From: JAVBTT01 sp031550325
Lineage (GTDB): Bacteria; Bacillota; Clostridia; Oscillospirales; UBA929
Assembly: GCA_031550325.1 (NCBI GenBank)
Contig: JAVBOR010000004.1
Span: 1 to 60,183 of the forward strand
Length of the DNA: 60,183 bases
Reading direction: 5' to 3'
In this document: positions 1 through 7,251 of the stretch, piece by piece
Numbering within the stretch: the first letter of the stretch is position 1
Layout: each line of letters opens with the position of its first letter
The notes under the pieces: model-generated
What the model was told of the DNA's origin: nothing
The model's database searches: none
The model's input: the letters and a program-made list of their open reading frames with translations, nothing else
Position numbers and translations under genes: made by a program

Positions 1-3
1 CAT
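1..3 (-). CDS. Start codon of a gene running out of the window (tentative)
   Basis: Read on the minus strand, an AAAGGGAGG ribosome binding site (about positions 12-20) is followed after 8 bases by an ATG whose complement is positions 1-3. If real, the whole gene except its first codon lies to the left of the window. Nothing can be said about the product. The binding site lies in the arm of a long hairpin (see 11-68). Confidence 0.3.
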
Positions 4-10
4 TCGAATG

Positions 11-83
11 TCCTCCCTTTGATTTCCCAAGTGCAGTTGACAGACCGCACTTGTAGTATATCAAAGGGAGTTCTTTTTTTATT
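11..83. promoter_or_regulatory. Long hairpin: plus-strand terminator or RBS-sequestering stem on minus
   Basis: An 11-base arm CTCCCTTTGAT pairs with ATCAAAGGGAG near 58-68; an inner CAAGTGC/GCACTTG stem pairs inside it. On the plus strand the hairpin is followed by a run of seven T, as in an intrinsic terminator. On the minus strand the distal arm contains the AAAGGGAG binding site of the putative gene starting at position 3, so the same stem would hide it. The sequence alone does not decide between the two. Confidence 0.45.
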
Positions 84-99
84 TTCATCGCTAAAGCTC

Positions 100-580
100 T
101 TTTCGCTCCACCGGCATAGCCGGTGGTTGTCTCCAAAGAAAGGCTTTCCCGGAATGGATCCGTGAAAGCCTCAGGCTGTCAAAGAACCAAGGGTTCTTTG
201 ACAGAGACTGTAGACAAACCTTCGATTTGTCTACAAACGGGAGCAGGAACGCGTCTTTGTGAAGACGCGCATTGGGTGACTTTCCCGAAGTGAATCCGTG
301 AAAGTCACTTGTTTTCATGCTTTGCGCTCAACCAGTCCAGCAGGGACCCGCCGCCTTCGGCGTCAGGCTCGACGTGGTTTTGCGCAAAGGAACGAAGAGG
401 CGGCCTTTGTCTACAGGCTTTGTCAAAGAACCAAGGGTTCTTTGACAAAGCGGGGACAGGATCGCGTCTTTGTGAAGACGCGTAAAGAAACGCTTCCCCG
501 GAGGAAATCCGTGAAAGCGTTGTGGTTGTGTCTTTATCAGTTTTCAGAGAGGCGAGGACCTGCCGGCTGCGCCGCCCGCA
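100..580. repeat. Modular hairpin repeat array, copy 1
   Basis: A gene-free stretch built of successive hairpins. They are: CCACCGGC/GCCGGTGG at about 109-126; AGGCTTTC..GAAAGCCT at 141-171; TGTCAAAGAACC..GGTTCTTTGACA at 177-203 and again 421-447; TGTAGACAAA..TTTGTCTACA at 209-235; CGCGTCTT..AAGACGCG at 250-269 and 463-482; GTGACTTTC..GAAAGTCAC at 276-308; AACGCTT..AAGCGTT at 489-521. A linker with a CGCC..GGCG hairpin lies at about 345-365. The same modules recur in other gaps of the window. Open frames here are by-products of the repeats. Confidence 0.85.
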
Positions 581-586
581 TTTTAT

Positions 587-1228
587 TTATTCGGCCATCT
601 CCGCGCCGAGCGCGTAGGCTGCTTCTTTGTGCCCCGGAAAAACAGTTTCGCGACGGGCCTTTTTCGCCTCGGGATCGAACGCCGTCCAGTCATAGGGCGC
701 ATAGTTGTGAACCTGCAGCGTGTCGCCCGAGATCAGAACCTTTGTCGGGCCGATAAAGCTCTCCATCGCGCCCTTGTAGCCGTCCACCATTTTGGTGTAG
801 CCCACCTTTTCATAATGCTCTTCAGGGCAGTTGGACGTAAAAATGAGAACAACCGGGACTTTTCGTGTGTTGTAACCTCGCGGCTCGACCTTGTATGTGA
901 TGTACTGGAAGATGAGCCGCTCATAGAGGGCGCGGAATCCCGCCGTGACGTTGCCCAAATAGTTGGGGGACCCGAGAATCAGCCCGTCGGCGGCGCGGAT
1001 CTTCTCCAGCACAGGGGCCAGCCCGTCCTTGCAGACGCATATTCCCAGATGTCCCTGCGTTTTGCAGCCGAAACAGGAGATGCAACCGCTGTACGGCTCG
1101 AGCCTGTACAGGTCGATGACCTCGATCTCCGCGCCTCCAGCCTGCGCCCCGCGCGCCGCCTCGCGTACAAGGATATCCGTGTTCCAGCCTGCTCTCGGGC
1201 CGCCGTTGACAGCGATGATGCGTTTCAT
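587..1228 (-). CDS. Flavodoxin-family NAD(P)H:FMN oxidoreductase-like protein
   Basis: 213 residues. The N-terminus (MKRIIAVNGGPRAGWNTDIL) fits the FMN phosphate-binding loop of the NADPH-dependent FMN reductase / iron-sulfur flavoprotein family, and LGSPNYLGNVTAGFRALYER is the usual second flavin-contact segment (residues about 87-106). A cysteine cluster CISCFGCKTQGHLGIC (about 49-64) resembles that of iron-sulfur flavoproteins, so an Fe-S centre is possible. Such proteins are cytoplasmic electron carriers or quinone/nitro reductases; the substrate here is unknown. ATG at 1228 follows GGAGG with good spacing. It is divergent from the APH-like gene and ends beside the repeat array. Confidence 0.85.
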   Translation of the reverse strand: MKRIIAVNGGPRAGWNTDILVREAARGAQAGGAEIEVIDLYRLEPYSGCISCFGCKTQGHLGICVCKDGLAPVLEKIRAADGLILGSPNYLGNVTAGFRALYERLIFQYITYKVEPRGYNTRKVPVVLIFTSNCPEEHYEKVGYTKMVDGYKGAMESFIGPTKVLISGDTLQVHNYAPYDWTAFDPEAKKARRETVFPGHKEAAYALGAEMAE

Positions 1229-1340
1229 AGTGATCCTCCTCCAATTATTGCGTCATTTCCCAAGCGCAGCCCAAAGCGCGGCAATCCGCTGGGCAGGCGC
1301 CCAAAGGGACAAGCTCATCGCGCGAGGGAAGGAGACCGCC

Positions 1341-2312
1341 ATGCCATGCTCAAGCGTACAAAGAGACGCCGATTACGTCGGCGCGCTGAAGACCTTCCTC
1401 GAGGAACGCTACTCGATGGACGTCACCGCCATCACCCCGGCCAAGCGCGGCTTCTACGGCGAAACGTGGCGTGCCGACACGCTTGACGGGCGCTATTTTG
1501 TCAAGCTCGATTACTCCGTGCACAAGGCGATATACGAGCGCAGCTTTCCGGTTGTCGAAACCCTGAATCGGCGCGGCATTGACTTTATCAGCAGGATTGT
1601 AAAGACCGCGCGCGGAGAGCTGCTGGCGCACTATGACGGCGCTGTGCTCGGCGTGTTTGAGTGGATCGACGGGGAAAACATCGAAACCGACGAGACGAAG
1701 ATCCCGGAGTACGCCATGCTGGCCAGAATTTATGCGCTGCCGGGCCAGTGGCACGACCTGCCCCGCGAGGACTTTTCGGCGGCAAGCGCAGAGGACGTTT
1801 TCGCCCGGTGGGAAATGCTCGCCTCTATGCCGCGGGACGCCGCCGCCGCGCAGATTTGCGCGGCGTTTGAGCACCACAGGGGCGAGCTGGAGCACCGCGC
1901 GCGGAGGCTTGCGCTTTTCTCGGAGCGCTGCAAAGGGGATCTCTCACAGTTCTTTATCACGCACGGCGACGCGGGCGGGAACCTGATCCGAAACGGCGAC
2001 CAAACCTACCTGGTGGACTGGGACGCCCCCATGCTCGCCCCGCCCGAGCGGGACGCTTGGGTCATGTGTCCGCACGGCTGGGCGAGAAAGGCGTTTGCAA
2101 ACGCGCTGAGGCAGGCGGGCGTCCGGTGCACGTTACGCCCCGAACGGCTTTTGTATTACTGTTACCACATGTTCTTTTTCTACCTGGGCGAGTATCTTGA
2201 CGCGTACTCGCGGGAGGGCGTCGCTGACGATATCGAACGGTACTTTGAGGGCTGGGCCGTGGAAAGAGTGCGCTACGCGGATACGATCCCGATCCGAGAA
2301 AAGGGAAGCTGA
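1341..2312 (+). CDS. APH-like phosphotransferase (aminoglycoside/choline kinase fold)
   Basis: 323 residues from ATG 1341, which has AGGAG just upstream; the frame stays open further upstream but without a better start. The C-terminal half carries the kinase-fold signature ITHGDAGGNLI (catalytic Asp and metal-binding Asn, about residues 204-214) and YLVDWDAP (metal-binding Asp, about 222-229). YFVKLDY near residue 52 supplies the ATP-contacting lysine. The family includes aminoglycoside phosphotransferases, homoserine and choline kinases and spore coat CotS-like proteins; the sequence does not choose among them. It stands alone on the plus strand between minus-strand genes. Confidence 0.8.
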   Translation: MPCSSVQRDADYVGALKTFLEERYSMDVTAITPAKRGFYGETWRADTLDGRYFVKLDYSVHKAIYERSFPVVETLNRRGIDFISRIVKTARGELLAHYDGAVLGVFEWIDGENIETDETKIPEYAMLARIYALPGQWHDLPREDFSAASAEDVFARWEMLASMPRDAAAAQICAAFEHHRGELEHRARRLALFSERCKGDLSQFFITHGDAGGNLIRNGDQTYLVDWDAPMLAPPERDAWVMCPHGWARKAFANALRQAGVRCTLRPERLLYYCYHMFFFYLGEYLDAYSREGVADDIERYFEGWAVERVRYADTIPIREKGS

Positions 2313-2340
2313 CAGGCTAAAGGTTCTTTGACAGCCTAAA
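2313..2340. repeat. Fragment of the hairpin repeat (TTCTTTGACAGCCT)
   Basis: Right after the APH-like stop codon, AGGCTAAAGGTTCTTTGACAGCCT keeps half of the TGTCAAAGAACC module, with AGGCT/AGCCT arms that could still fold. It lies between convergent genes and may act as a weak terminator. Confidence 0.45.
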
Positions 2341-3004
2341 GCGCCGCCTCGCCTTGGCTATTGGCTCTCTTGTAATCCAGCCGGATAAGCACCTTTTGGT
2401 TCGGCAGGCTGTACGCCTGCCTTCCGAACAGCGCATACCCGATGCTCAGCATCGAGTAGGTCAGCGCAGCCTCGCCGCAGTCCTGCCCGTGAAGCGCGAT
2501 CTGCGTAAACTCGGCCTCATAGCCCGATTGCGACACTGCCCGGCCGTCCGGGTTAACCTGAATCACAACAGAGACGACCGCCCCAACAAGCCGGTTCATA
2601 AGTTCCAGAAAGTTGTCCAAATGAATATGATTGACCACCAGATTGGCGGTCACCAGATGCGCGCCCTGTAAGATTACAGCGGCGCGGTCTTTTTCTGTCA
2701 TCAGATCAATCTGATACAGCTTTAGCTCGGAAAGATAGCCGTACCGCTCCCGGCAGACGTCCAGATACTCCGCGTTGATGTCCAGACCGAGAATCGCCTT
2801 ACAGGCGCCCTTGGGGAGGCTTTCCAGCCCGTTGCCGCCCGTTATGCCGAGAAAAGCAACCACAGGCTGACGTATTCCCGCGACAAGCTCCAGCTGCTCG
2901 CCTGTGATCCGCGAGAGCAGCTGGAGCTGCCGGACATGCCCGTGCCCCATGTGCTTTTCGTAGATCTCGTGGGGAAGCAAAGCCCATGGGTTTTGGCCGC
3001 TCAA
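2336..3004 (-). CDS. Class I SAM-dependent methyltransferase
   Basis: 222 residues. Motif I of the Rossmann-fold methyltransferases is seen as VVAFLGITGGNGLE (about 48-61), followed by an acidic ribose-binding position in ILGLDINAEYL (about 71-81) and LYQIDLMT. These bind S-adenosylmethionine; the methyl acceptor cannot be inferred. The start is a TTG at 3004 that overlaps the stop codon of the GNAT gene at 3001, with GAGG upstream, so translation is probably coupled. Last gene of a minus-strand run of small enzymes (7206 to 2336). Confidence 0.75.
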   Translation of the reverse strand: MSGQNPWALLPHEIYEKHMGHGHVRQLQLLSRITGEQLELVAGIRQPVVAFLGITGGNGLESLPKGACKAILGLDINAEYLDVCRERYGYLSELKLYQIDLMTEKDRAAVILQGAHLVTANLVVNHIHLDNFLELMNRLVGAVVSVVIQVNPDGRAVSQSGYEAEFTQIALHGQDCGEAALTYSMLSIGYALFGRQAYSLPNQKVLIRLDYKRANSQGEAAL

Positions 3005-3432
3005 ACGAGGGCCTCATTGCTGATCCATTGCGTCATGCCTGGGCCGAACTTCTCACTCGGACGCTCCAGAAAGCCAAATTTCTGATAAAACCCGTCCTTC
3101 CCCTTGGCGGACATCAGATTGATCATCTTTCTCTGCCCCGGGGCGATGTTCTCATGGATATACGCCATGACCCGCGTCATCATCTCGCCGCCGACGCCCT
3201 TGCCCTGATAATCGGGGTGCACGACCACGTCGGCGATCAAAACCTGATAGCCGTAATCGGTGATCACGCGCGCCATCCCCACGGGCTCGGCGCCGTCCCG
3301 CGCCGCAATCAAAAACGCCGTGTGGTCAAGGCCGGACTGCGCCAAAAGGGGCTCGACCGGAATCCAGCCCACCGATACGCGCAGGGCGTTATACTGCTCG
3401 ACCGTGAGCGCGCCGGAATAGGTGATGTTCAT
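3001..3432 (-). CDS. GNAT-family N-acetyltransferase
   Basis: 143 residues. The acetyl-CoA-binding motif is DVVVHPDYQGKGVGGEMM (Q/RxxGxG/A type), and a C-terminal KDGFYQKFGFLERP is the usual end of the GNAT fold. The ATG at 3432 is preferred because GGAG lies 9 bases upstream; an ATG at 3447 is also possible. Substrate unknown. Its stop overlaps the start of the methyltransferase gene. Confidence 0.8.
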   Translation of the reverse strand: MNITYSGALTVEQYNALRVSVGWIPVEPLLAQSGLDHTAFLIAARDGAEPVGMARVITDYGYQVLIADVVVHPDYQGKGVGGEMMTRVMAYIHENIAPGQRKMINLMSAKGKDGFYQKFGFLERPSEKFGPGMTQWISNEALV

Positions 3433-3470
3433 CCGCTGCTTCTCCATTCTCTTTTACTGATTCGGGGCCT

Positions 3471-4070
3471 TCACTGAATATACCCAAGCCACACGCCGAG
3501 CCCGTCAAGCGCCCTTCTGACGCGGCCGCGATGGTCCGGCACGAGCGCCAGCCCGCACCTTTGGGCGATGAGCTCGGCCACGGCGCGCACATCACTGTGC
3601 TCGGTGTCAATCTTCTCCCCGGTGATCACGGTGTCAAACGCGCCGAGGCAGCGGTCAATCGCGTCTATGGCGAAGTTCTCTTTGCCCAAGACCCCGCGAA
3701 GGCTCCGGCGCTTCAGCCTGCGAAGGAGGGTCTCTTTGCCGGCTTCGAGAATAAAATGCCGCAGTTGGGCGCCGTCGCGTCTCAGCCTGCTGACGATCTC
3801 GTCGAAATAGTCCGGATGGACCAGCGTCATCGGCACGATGAGGTCGCCGGGATGCGTGTCGGTTAAGAGCCGCAGCATCTGATAGTTCATTTCGCGCCAG
3901 ACAGGGATGTCCTGAAAGTCGCCCTTGGAAAGCTCCTTGGGCGCGTTTTTGCGGATAAAGTAGCCGACCTGCTCCGGGTCGTACACATGACTGCCCGGAA
4001 GCCGGCGGCTAAGCTCATAGGCCACCGACGTTTTGCCCGCCCCAAAGGCCCCGTTGATCCAGACAATCAT
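3471..4070 (-). CDS. Small P-loop kinase-like ATPase
   Basis: 199 residues from ATG 4070; the longer upstream frame is a shadow of the neighbouring GNAT gene. The N-terminus MIVWINGAFGAGKTSVAYEL is a Walker A loop (GAFGAGKTS) at the very start, as in small nucleotide or antibiotic kinases and the AAA_33-like families. A Cys-free helical middle (residues 50-110) and a basic RRLKRRSLRG segment that could be a lid follow. The substrate is not known. It begins 10 bases after the end of the GNAT gene at 4081, in the same operon. Confidence 0.72.
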   Translation of the reverse strand: MIVWINGAFGAGKTSVAYELSRRLPGSHVYDPEQVGYFIRKNAPKELSKGDFQDIPVWREMNYQMLRLLTDTHPGDLIVPMTLVHPDYFDEIVSRLRRDGAQLRHFILEAGKETLLRRLKRRSLRGVLGKENFAIDAIDRCLGAFDTVITGEKIDTEHSDVRAVAELIAQRCGLALVPDHRGRVRRALDGLGVWLGYIQ

Positions 4071-4080
4071 GCCACTGCCC

Positions 4081-4557
4081 TCACAGGGCGACCTCAAACT
4101 CAAACTCATGCCTGAGGGGAATCCCGTCGCAGCCCGTGAGCGGAATCTGCGGCTTGAGCTTTCGGGCCTCGTCCAGAGCGTCCAGATAAACGGCTTTGAG
4201 CGCAAAGCCGAAACGCTGATAAAACCGGATGGCGTGCGTGTTGTCATTGGTCGTGATCAGCCAAACGCGGCAGCAGCCCGCGCTCCGGGCGGTCTCCATG
4301 ACGGCCCTGATGAGCGCGCTTCCGGCGCCCCGGCCCTCCCGCTGGCTCTCCAAAACGGTGAGCTCGCACTCGTCGCCGGTGATCAGGTATAAGGCGTGGC
4401 CGATCACCGCGCCGTCTTCTATGGCGGCAAATCCCGGCTCAAGCCGCGTGTCGTGGATGACCCCGCGGGACACTACACGTGGCCCCGCCCAGCTCTCCTT
4501 GATCTGCGCGTCGACAAAAGGGCGGTGGATATCCGTAATTTCTTCAATCGTGTACAT
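4081..4557 (-). CDS. GNAT-family N-acetyltransferase
   Basis: 158 residues. VLESQREGRGAGSALIRAVM (about 69-88) is the acetyl-CoA pyrophosphate loop (RxGxGS), and IRFYQRFGFALKAVY is the C-terminal GNAT strand-helix. Substrate unknown. Part of the tightly packed minus-strand run: 9 bases from the HD gene upstream and 10 from the P-loop gene downstream. Confidence 0.82.
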   Translation of the reverse strand: MYTIEEITDIHRPFVDAQIKESWAGPRVVSRGVIHDTRLEPGFAAIEDGAVIGHALYLITGDECELTVLESQREGRGAGSALIRAVMETARSAGCCRVWLITTNDNTHAIRFYQRFGFALKAVYLDALDEARKLKPQIPLTGCDGIPLRHEFEFEVAL

Positions 4558-4566
4558 AAAGCCCCC

Positions 4567-5169
4567 TCAAAGCATAAACGTGTTCTTCTCAATGTCCTCC
4601 AGAAAGCTGTACATGTTTGCGCCGGCGAGGGCATCGAAGGACGCCTTCAGTTCAAAGTATATTTTCCATTTTCGCGGCGTCCACTCGGGCATTCCGTGGC
4701 GCATGACGACGTCAACAAGCCGCTTTTCCATCAGAACAGCGCCATGCGGCAGGGCAATGGCGTCGCAAAGCTGAACCAGGCGGTCATAATCATCGAAAAC
4801 ACGGGTTGAGAGAAATTCCTGAATAAACGCGACGTCCTGACTTGTACAGTCGACATGACCGAAATAGGTATGGATATCGGCATTGGGAAACGAGTGCGTC
4901 AGGCATATCGCAGCCAACGTCTCATACCCTAGACTGCATAAAAACCGGTAGCCGTCCAGCGTGTGCGACAGGTGCGTATAGCCCTCGCGGCGTCCGATGT
5001 CGTGCAGCAGCCCGGAGACATAGGCCCTGTCGGCGTCCAGCCCGGCGCATCTTTGCGCAATCGCGCGCGCCGTTTTCGCAGCGACAAAGCTGTGCATGAC
5101 CCATGGCCCGGGATTCATTTTTTCGGCTTCGCGCAGAATGCGCTCGGCGTCCTCAACGGTCGGGATCAT
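4567..5169 (-). CDS. HD-domain phosphohydrolase-like protein
   Basis: 200 residues. VMHSFVAAKTAR gives the first metal histidine and SGLLHDIGRREGY (about 52-64) the HD pair; THSFPNAD supplies a further histidine. The pattern fits the broad HD superfamily of metal-dependent phosphohydrolases acting on nucleotides or phosphate esters, with exact activity unknown. ATG 5169 follows GAGAGAGGGG. Same operon as its neighbours. Confidence 0.75.
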   Translation of the reverse strand: MIPTVEDAERILREAEKMNPGPWVMHSFVAAKTARAIAQRCAGLDADRAYVSGLLHDIGRREGYTHLSHTLDGYRFLCSLGYETLAAICLTHSFPNADIHTYFGHVDCTSQDVAFIQEFLSTRVFDDYDRLVQLCDAIALPHGAVLMEKRLVDVVMRHGMPEWTPRKWKIYFELKASFDALAGANMYSFLEDIEKNTFML

Positions 5170-5230
5170 ACGCGTACCCCTCTCTCTTCTCGATTAAGCC
5201 CGTGTGCAGAGCTTCGGCAGCGCGCAAAGC

Positions 5231-6376
5231 TCAGACGCCCAGACTTGCATAGGGTATGGGCTCATCGATGGGCTCCTTGGCAGGGTTTAGCTCCAGGCAG
5301 TAATACTTGATATCGTGCCATCTGTCGAACTTGTGGCCCATATCCGGAAACGTGGCCAGCAGCGAGAACCCCATCTTTTTGTGGAAGCGTTCGCTTCCCT
5401 CGTTGGGGCAGCCCAAAACCGCGAACACCCTGGTAAACCCCTGTCTCTTCAGCGTGGGCAGCAGCTTTTCATACAGTCTTGTGCCAATCCCTGTCTGCGC
5501 GCACCCGGGCTTTACATAGACAGTGGTCTCGCAGATCCACTGGTAGGCCTTCTTTTTCCGGTACTCATGCGCGTAGGCAAACCCGAGAAGCGCGCCGTCT
5601 TCCTCGCAGACAAAAATGGGATACCGCCCCGCCGATTCGGCAAGCCTTTGCGTGAACTCCTCCAAGGAGGGCGGCGCATAATCAAACGAGTAGGGAAACC
5701 GCAGGACGTAGTGCGCGTATATGCCGTGCATTGCCGGGACGTCGCCGGGCAGCAGGTCTCTGACAAGCATAGGTCGCTCCTTGCATGTGCCGTAGCCGGG
5801 CTTTTGTCCGAGGGTAAACAGATCGATCTTTTCCATCCCGGCACAGCCGTCGCCCACAAAATCCATTCTGACAACCCAGGGCATGAGATGCGCCATCGCC
5901 ATGAAGTCGGCAAAGCCGTAGGTGCGGTCATAGTAATGGATGATTGTCGATAAGGCGGTGCCGTGGGTTCCGATGACGATGTTTTTGCCGCCCTGTTTGG
6001 CCAACACGCTCTTCAAGGCGGCGATATTTCTGTCCGCAACCTCGGAGAGCGACTCCCCGTTGGGCAGTTTGTAAGAAAAATCTGCCCATTGCCGTTCGGA
6101 AAAAGCCCGGAAATCCTCTATCCATCCGCTGTCAACCCTGCGCTCGCGAAAATCGTCCACGGTCCGTACCGGCAGGCCAGCCTCGGCGGCAAACCCGGAA
6201 ACTGAATCGAATGCGCGCTTACACGGACTGGATAAAACGACGTCGATGCGCTTGTCACGCAAAAACCCGGTGACCAGCGCGCGGTCGTTCAGCCCCTTGT
6301 CGCTCAGCGGACGAGCTAGATCGTCCTGCACGCGGTAGTCCGACTCGCAGTGGCGGACAAAATATACCGTTGTCAT
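5231..6376 (-). CDS. Fusion: histidine phosphatase domain + GNAT acetyltransferase domain
   Basis: 381 residues, about twice the length of either family alone. Residues 1-190 are a histidine phosphatase: VRHCESD is a variant of the RHG motif with the phospho-accepting histidine, LSSPCKRAFDS follows, PNGESL supplies the acid loop and IGTHGTALS the second catalytic histidine. Residues about 200-365 are a GNAT domain of the phosphinothricin-acetyltransferase type (MLVRDLLPGDVPAMHGIYAHYV; YVKPGCAQTGIGTRLYEKLL is the acetyl-CoA loop). The two domains are in one uninterrupted frame. The ATG at 6376 overlaps the HAD gene stop by 4 bases. The linkage suggests sequential or protective modification of one substrate, but this is inference. 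Confidence 0.85.
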   Translation of the reverse strand: MTTVYFVRHCESDYRVQDDLARPLSDKGLNDRALVTGFLRDKRIDVVLSSPCKRAFDSVSGFAAEAGLPVRTVDDFRERRVDSGWIEDFRAFSERQWADFSYKLPNGESLSEVADRNIAALKSVLAKQGGKNIVIGTHGTALSTIIHYYDRTYGFADFMAMAHLMPWVVRMDFVGDGCAGMEKIDLFTLGQKPGYGTCKERPMLVRDLLPGDVPAMHGIYAHYVLRFPYSFDYAPPSLEEFTQRLAESAGRYPIFVCEEDGALLGFAYAHEYRKKKAYQWICETTVYVKPGCAQTGIGTRLYEKLLPTLKRQGFTRVFAVLGCPNEGSERFHKKMGFSLLATFPDMGHKFDRWHDIKYYCLELNPAKEPIDEPIPYASLGV

Positions 6377-7206
6377 CGCGCATGATCCTCAATCCACCTG
6401 GCCACGCCGTCGCTGGTATTGGCGCCGCAGATATGGTCGGCTGCTGCCTTGACCTCGGGCTTGGCGTTTTCCACCGCAACCCTGACGTCGCAGGCCATAA
6501 ACATCGGAAGGTCGTTGAGATTGTCGCCAAACCCGACAATGCGCTCGAACCCGCAGCTCTCCCGCAGGCATTGCACGGCGTTCTGCTTGGACGCCTTGTC
6601 GCTGAACAGCTCCAGATACCAAAGCTCCGGGCTGTACGTATCCCCATACATCGTCAGCTTCAGGCCGGGCAGGTTCACGGCGGCGTCATGGACTGGCTTC
6701 AGGCGCTCGTACGTGTCGCGCAGGGTAAAGTAGATGACATTCTCCGGCGAAACGCTGCCAAAGCCGTCGGTGTGGCGAAATGATTTGTAATACCTGGCAA
6801 TGCGCTCCTCCACAAAATCGCGCAGCGGCTTTTGCTCAAGCGACTCGTGATAGGTCGTCAGCTCGCCGTCCTTCAGCTCGTACATAAAGCCCGTGATCTC
6901 AAACTGCCTGAGCGTTTGAATCACCGCCGCCACGGTCTCGGGCGCGAGCGCGTTGACCTGCGTGTATTCCTGCCGGAGCATGTCATAGGTAAGCACGCCG
7001 TTCAGTAGGACGATGGGCAGGTTCAGCGTCAAACAGGACAGGATCTTGCCCGCGGACGCGAGCGTCCGCGCCGTCGCCACCGAAAAGTTCAGGCCGCCGG
7101 TAATCATCCGGTTCAGCGCAGCTCTCGAATATTCGGATACCTCGGCGTCCCGGCCGAGAAGCGTTCCGTCCAGGTCGGTTATGTACAGGGTGCTGTCTGT
7201 TGTCAT
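6373..7206 (-). CDS. Cof-type HAD-superfamily phosphatase
   Basis: 277 residues. LYITDLDGTLLGRDAEVSE (residues 7-25) is HAD motif I (DxDGT); VATARTLAS holds the motif II Thr; KQNAVQCL and GFGDNLNDLPMFMAC (about 227-241) are the motif III lysine and motif IV acids of the Cof/YidA subfamily, which dephosphorylates sugar phosphates or flavin intermediates. A complete C2 cap lies between motifs II and III. First gene of the minus-strand run; ATG 7206 has a weak GGAAA upstream. Overlaps the phosphatase-GNAT fusion by 4 bases. Confidence 0.85.
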   Translation of the reverse strand: MTTDSTLYITDLDGTLLGRDAEVSEYSRAALNRMITGGLNFSVATARTLASAGKILSCLTLNLPIVLLNGVLTYDMLRQEYTQVNALAPETVAAVIQTLRQFEITGFMYELKDGELTTYHESLEQKPLRDFVEERIARYYKSFRHTDGFGSVSPENVIYFTLRDTYERLKPVHDAAVNLPGLKLTMYGDTYSPELWYLELFSDKASKQNAVQCLRESCGFERIVGFGDNLNDLPMFMACDVRVAVENAKPEVKAAADHICGANTSDGVARWIEDHAR

Positions 7207-7251
7207 CGCTTCGTTTTCCTTTCCCTGGCCCGCAGCGCCGGCGAGCGGCGG

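Noticed and set aside
100..580. CRISPR array
   Set aside because: The repeats are themselves hairpins of several kinds with no constant spacer length, and no cas genes were seen.
298..756. Open frame of 152 codons on the plus strand across the repeats
   Set aside because: It runs through hairpin modules and then the antisense of the flavodoxin gene; composition and translation look like noise.
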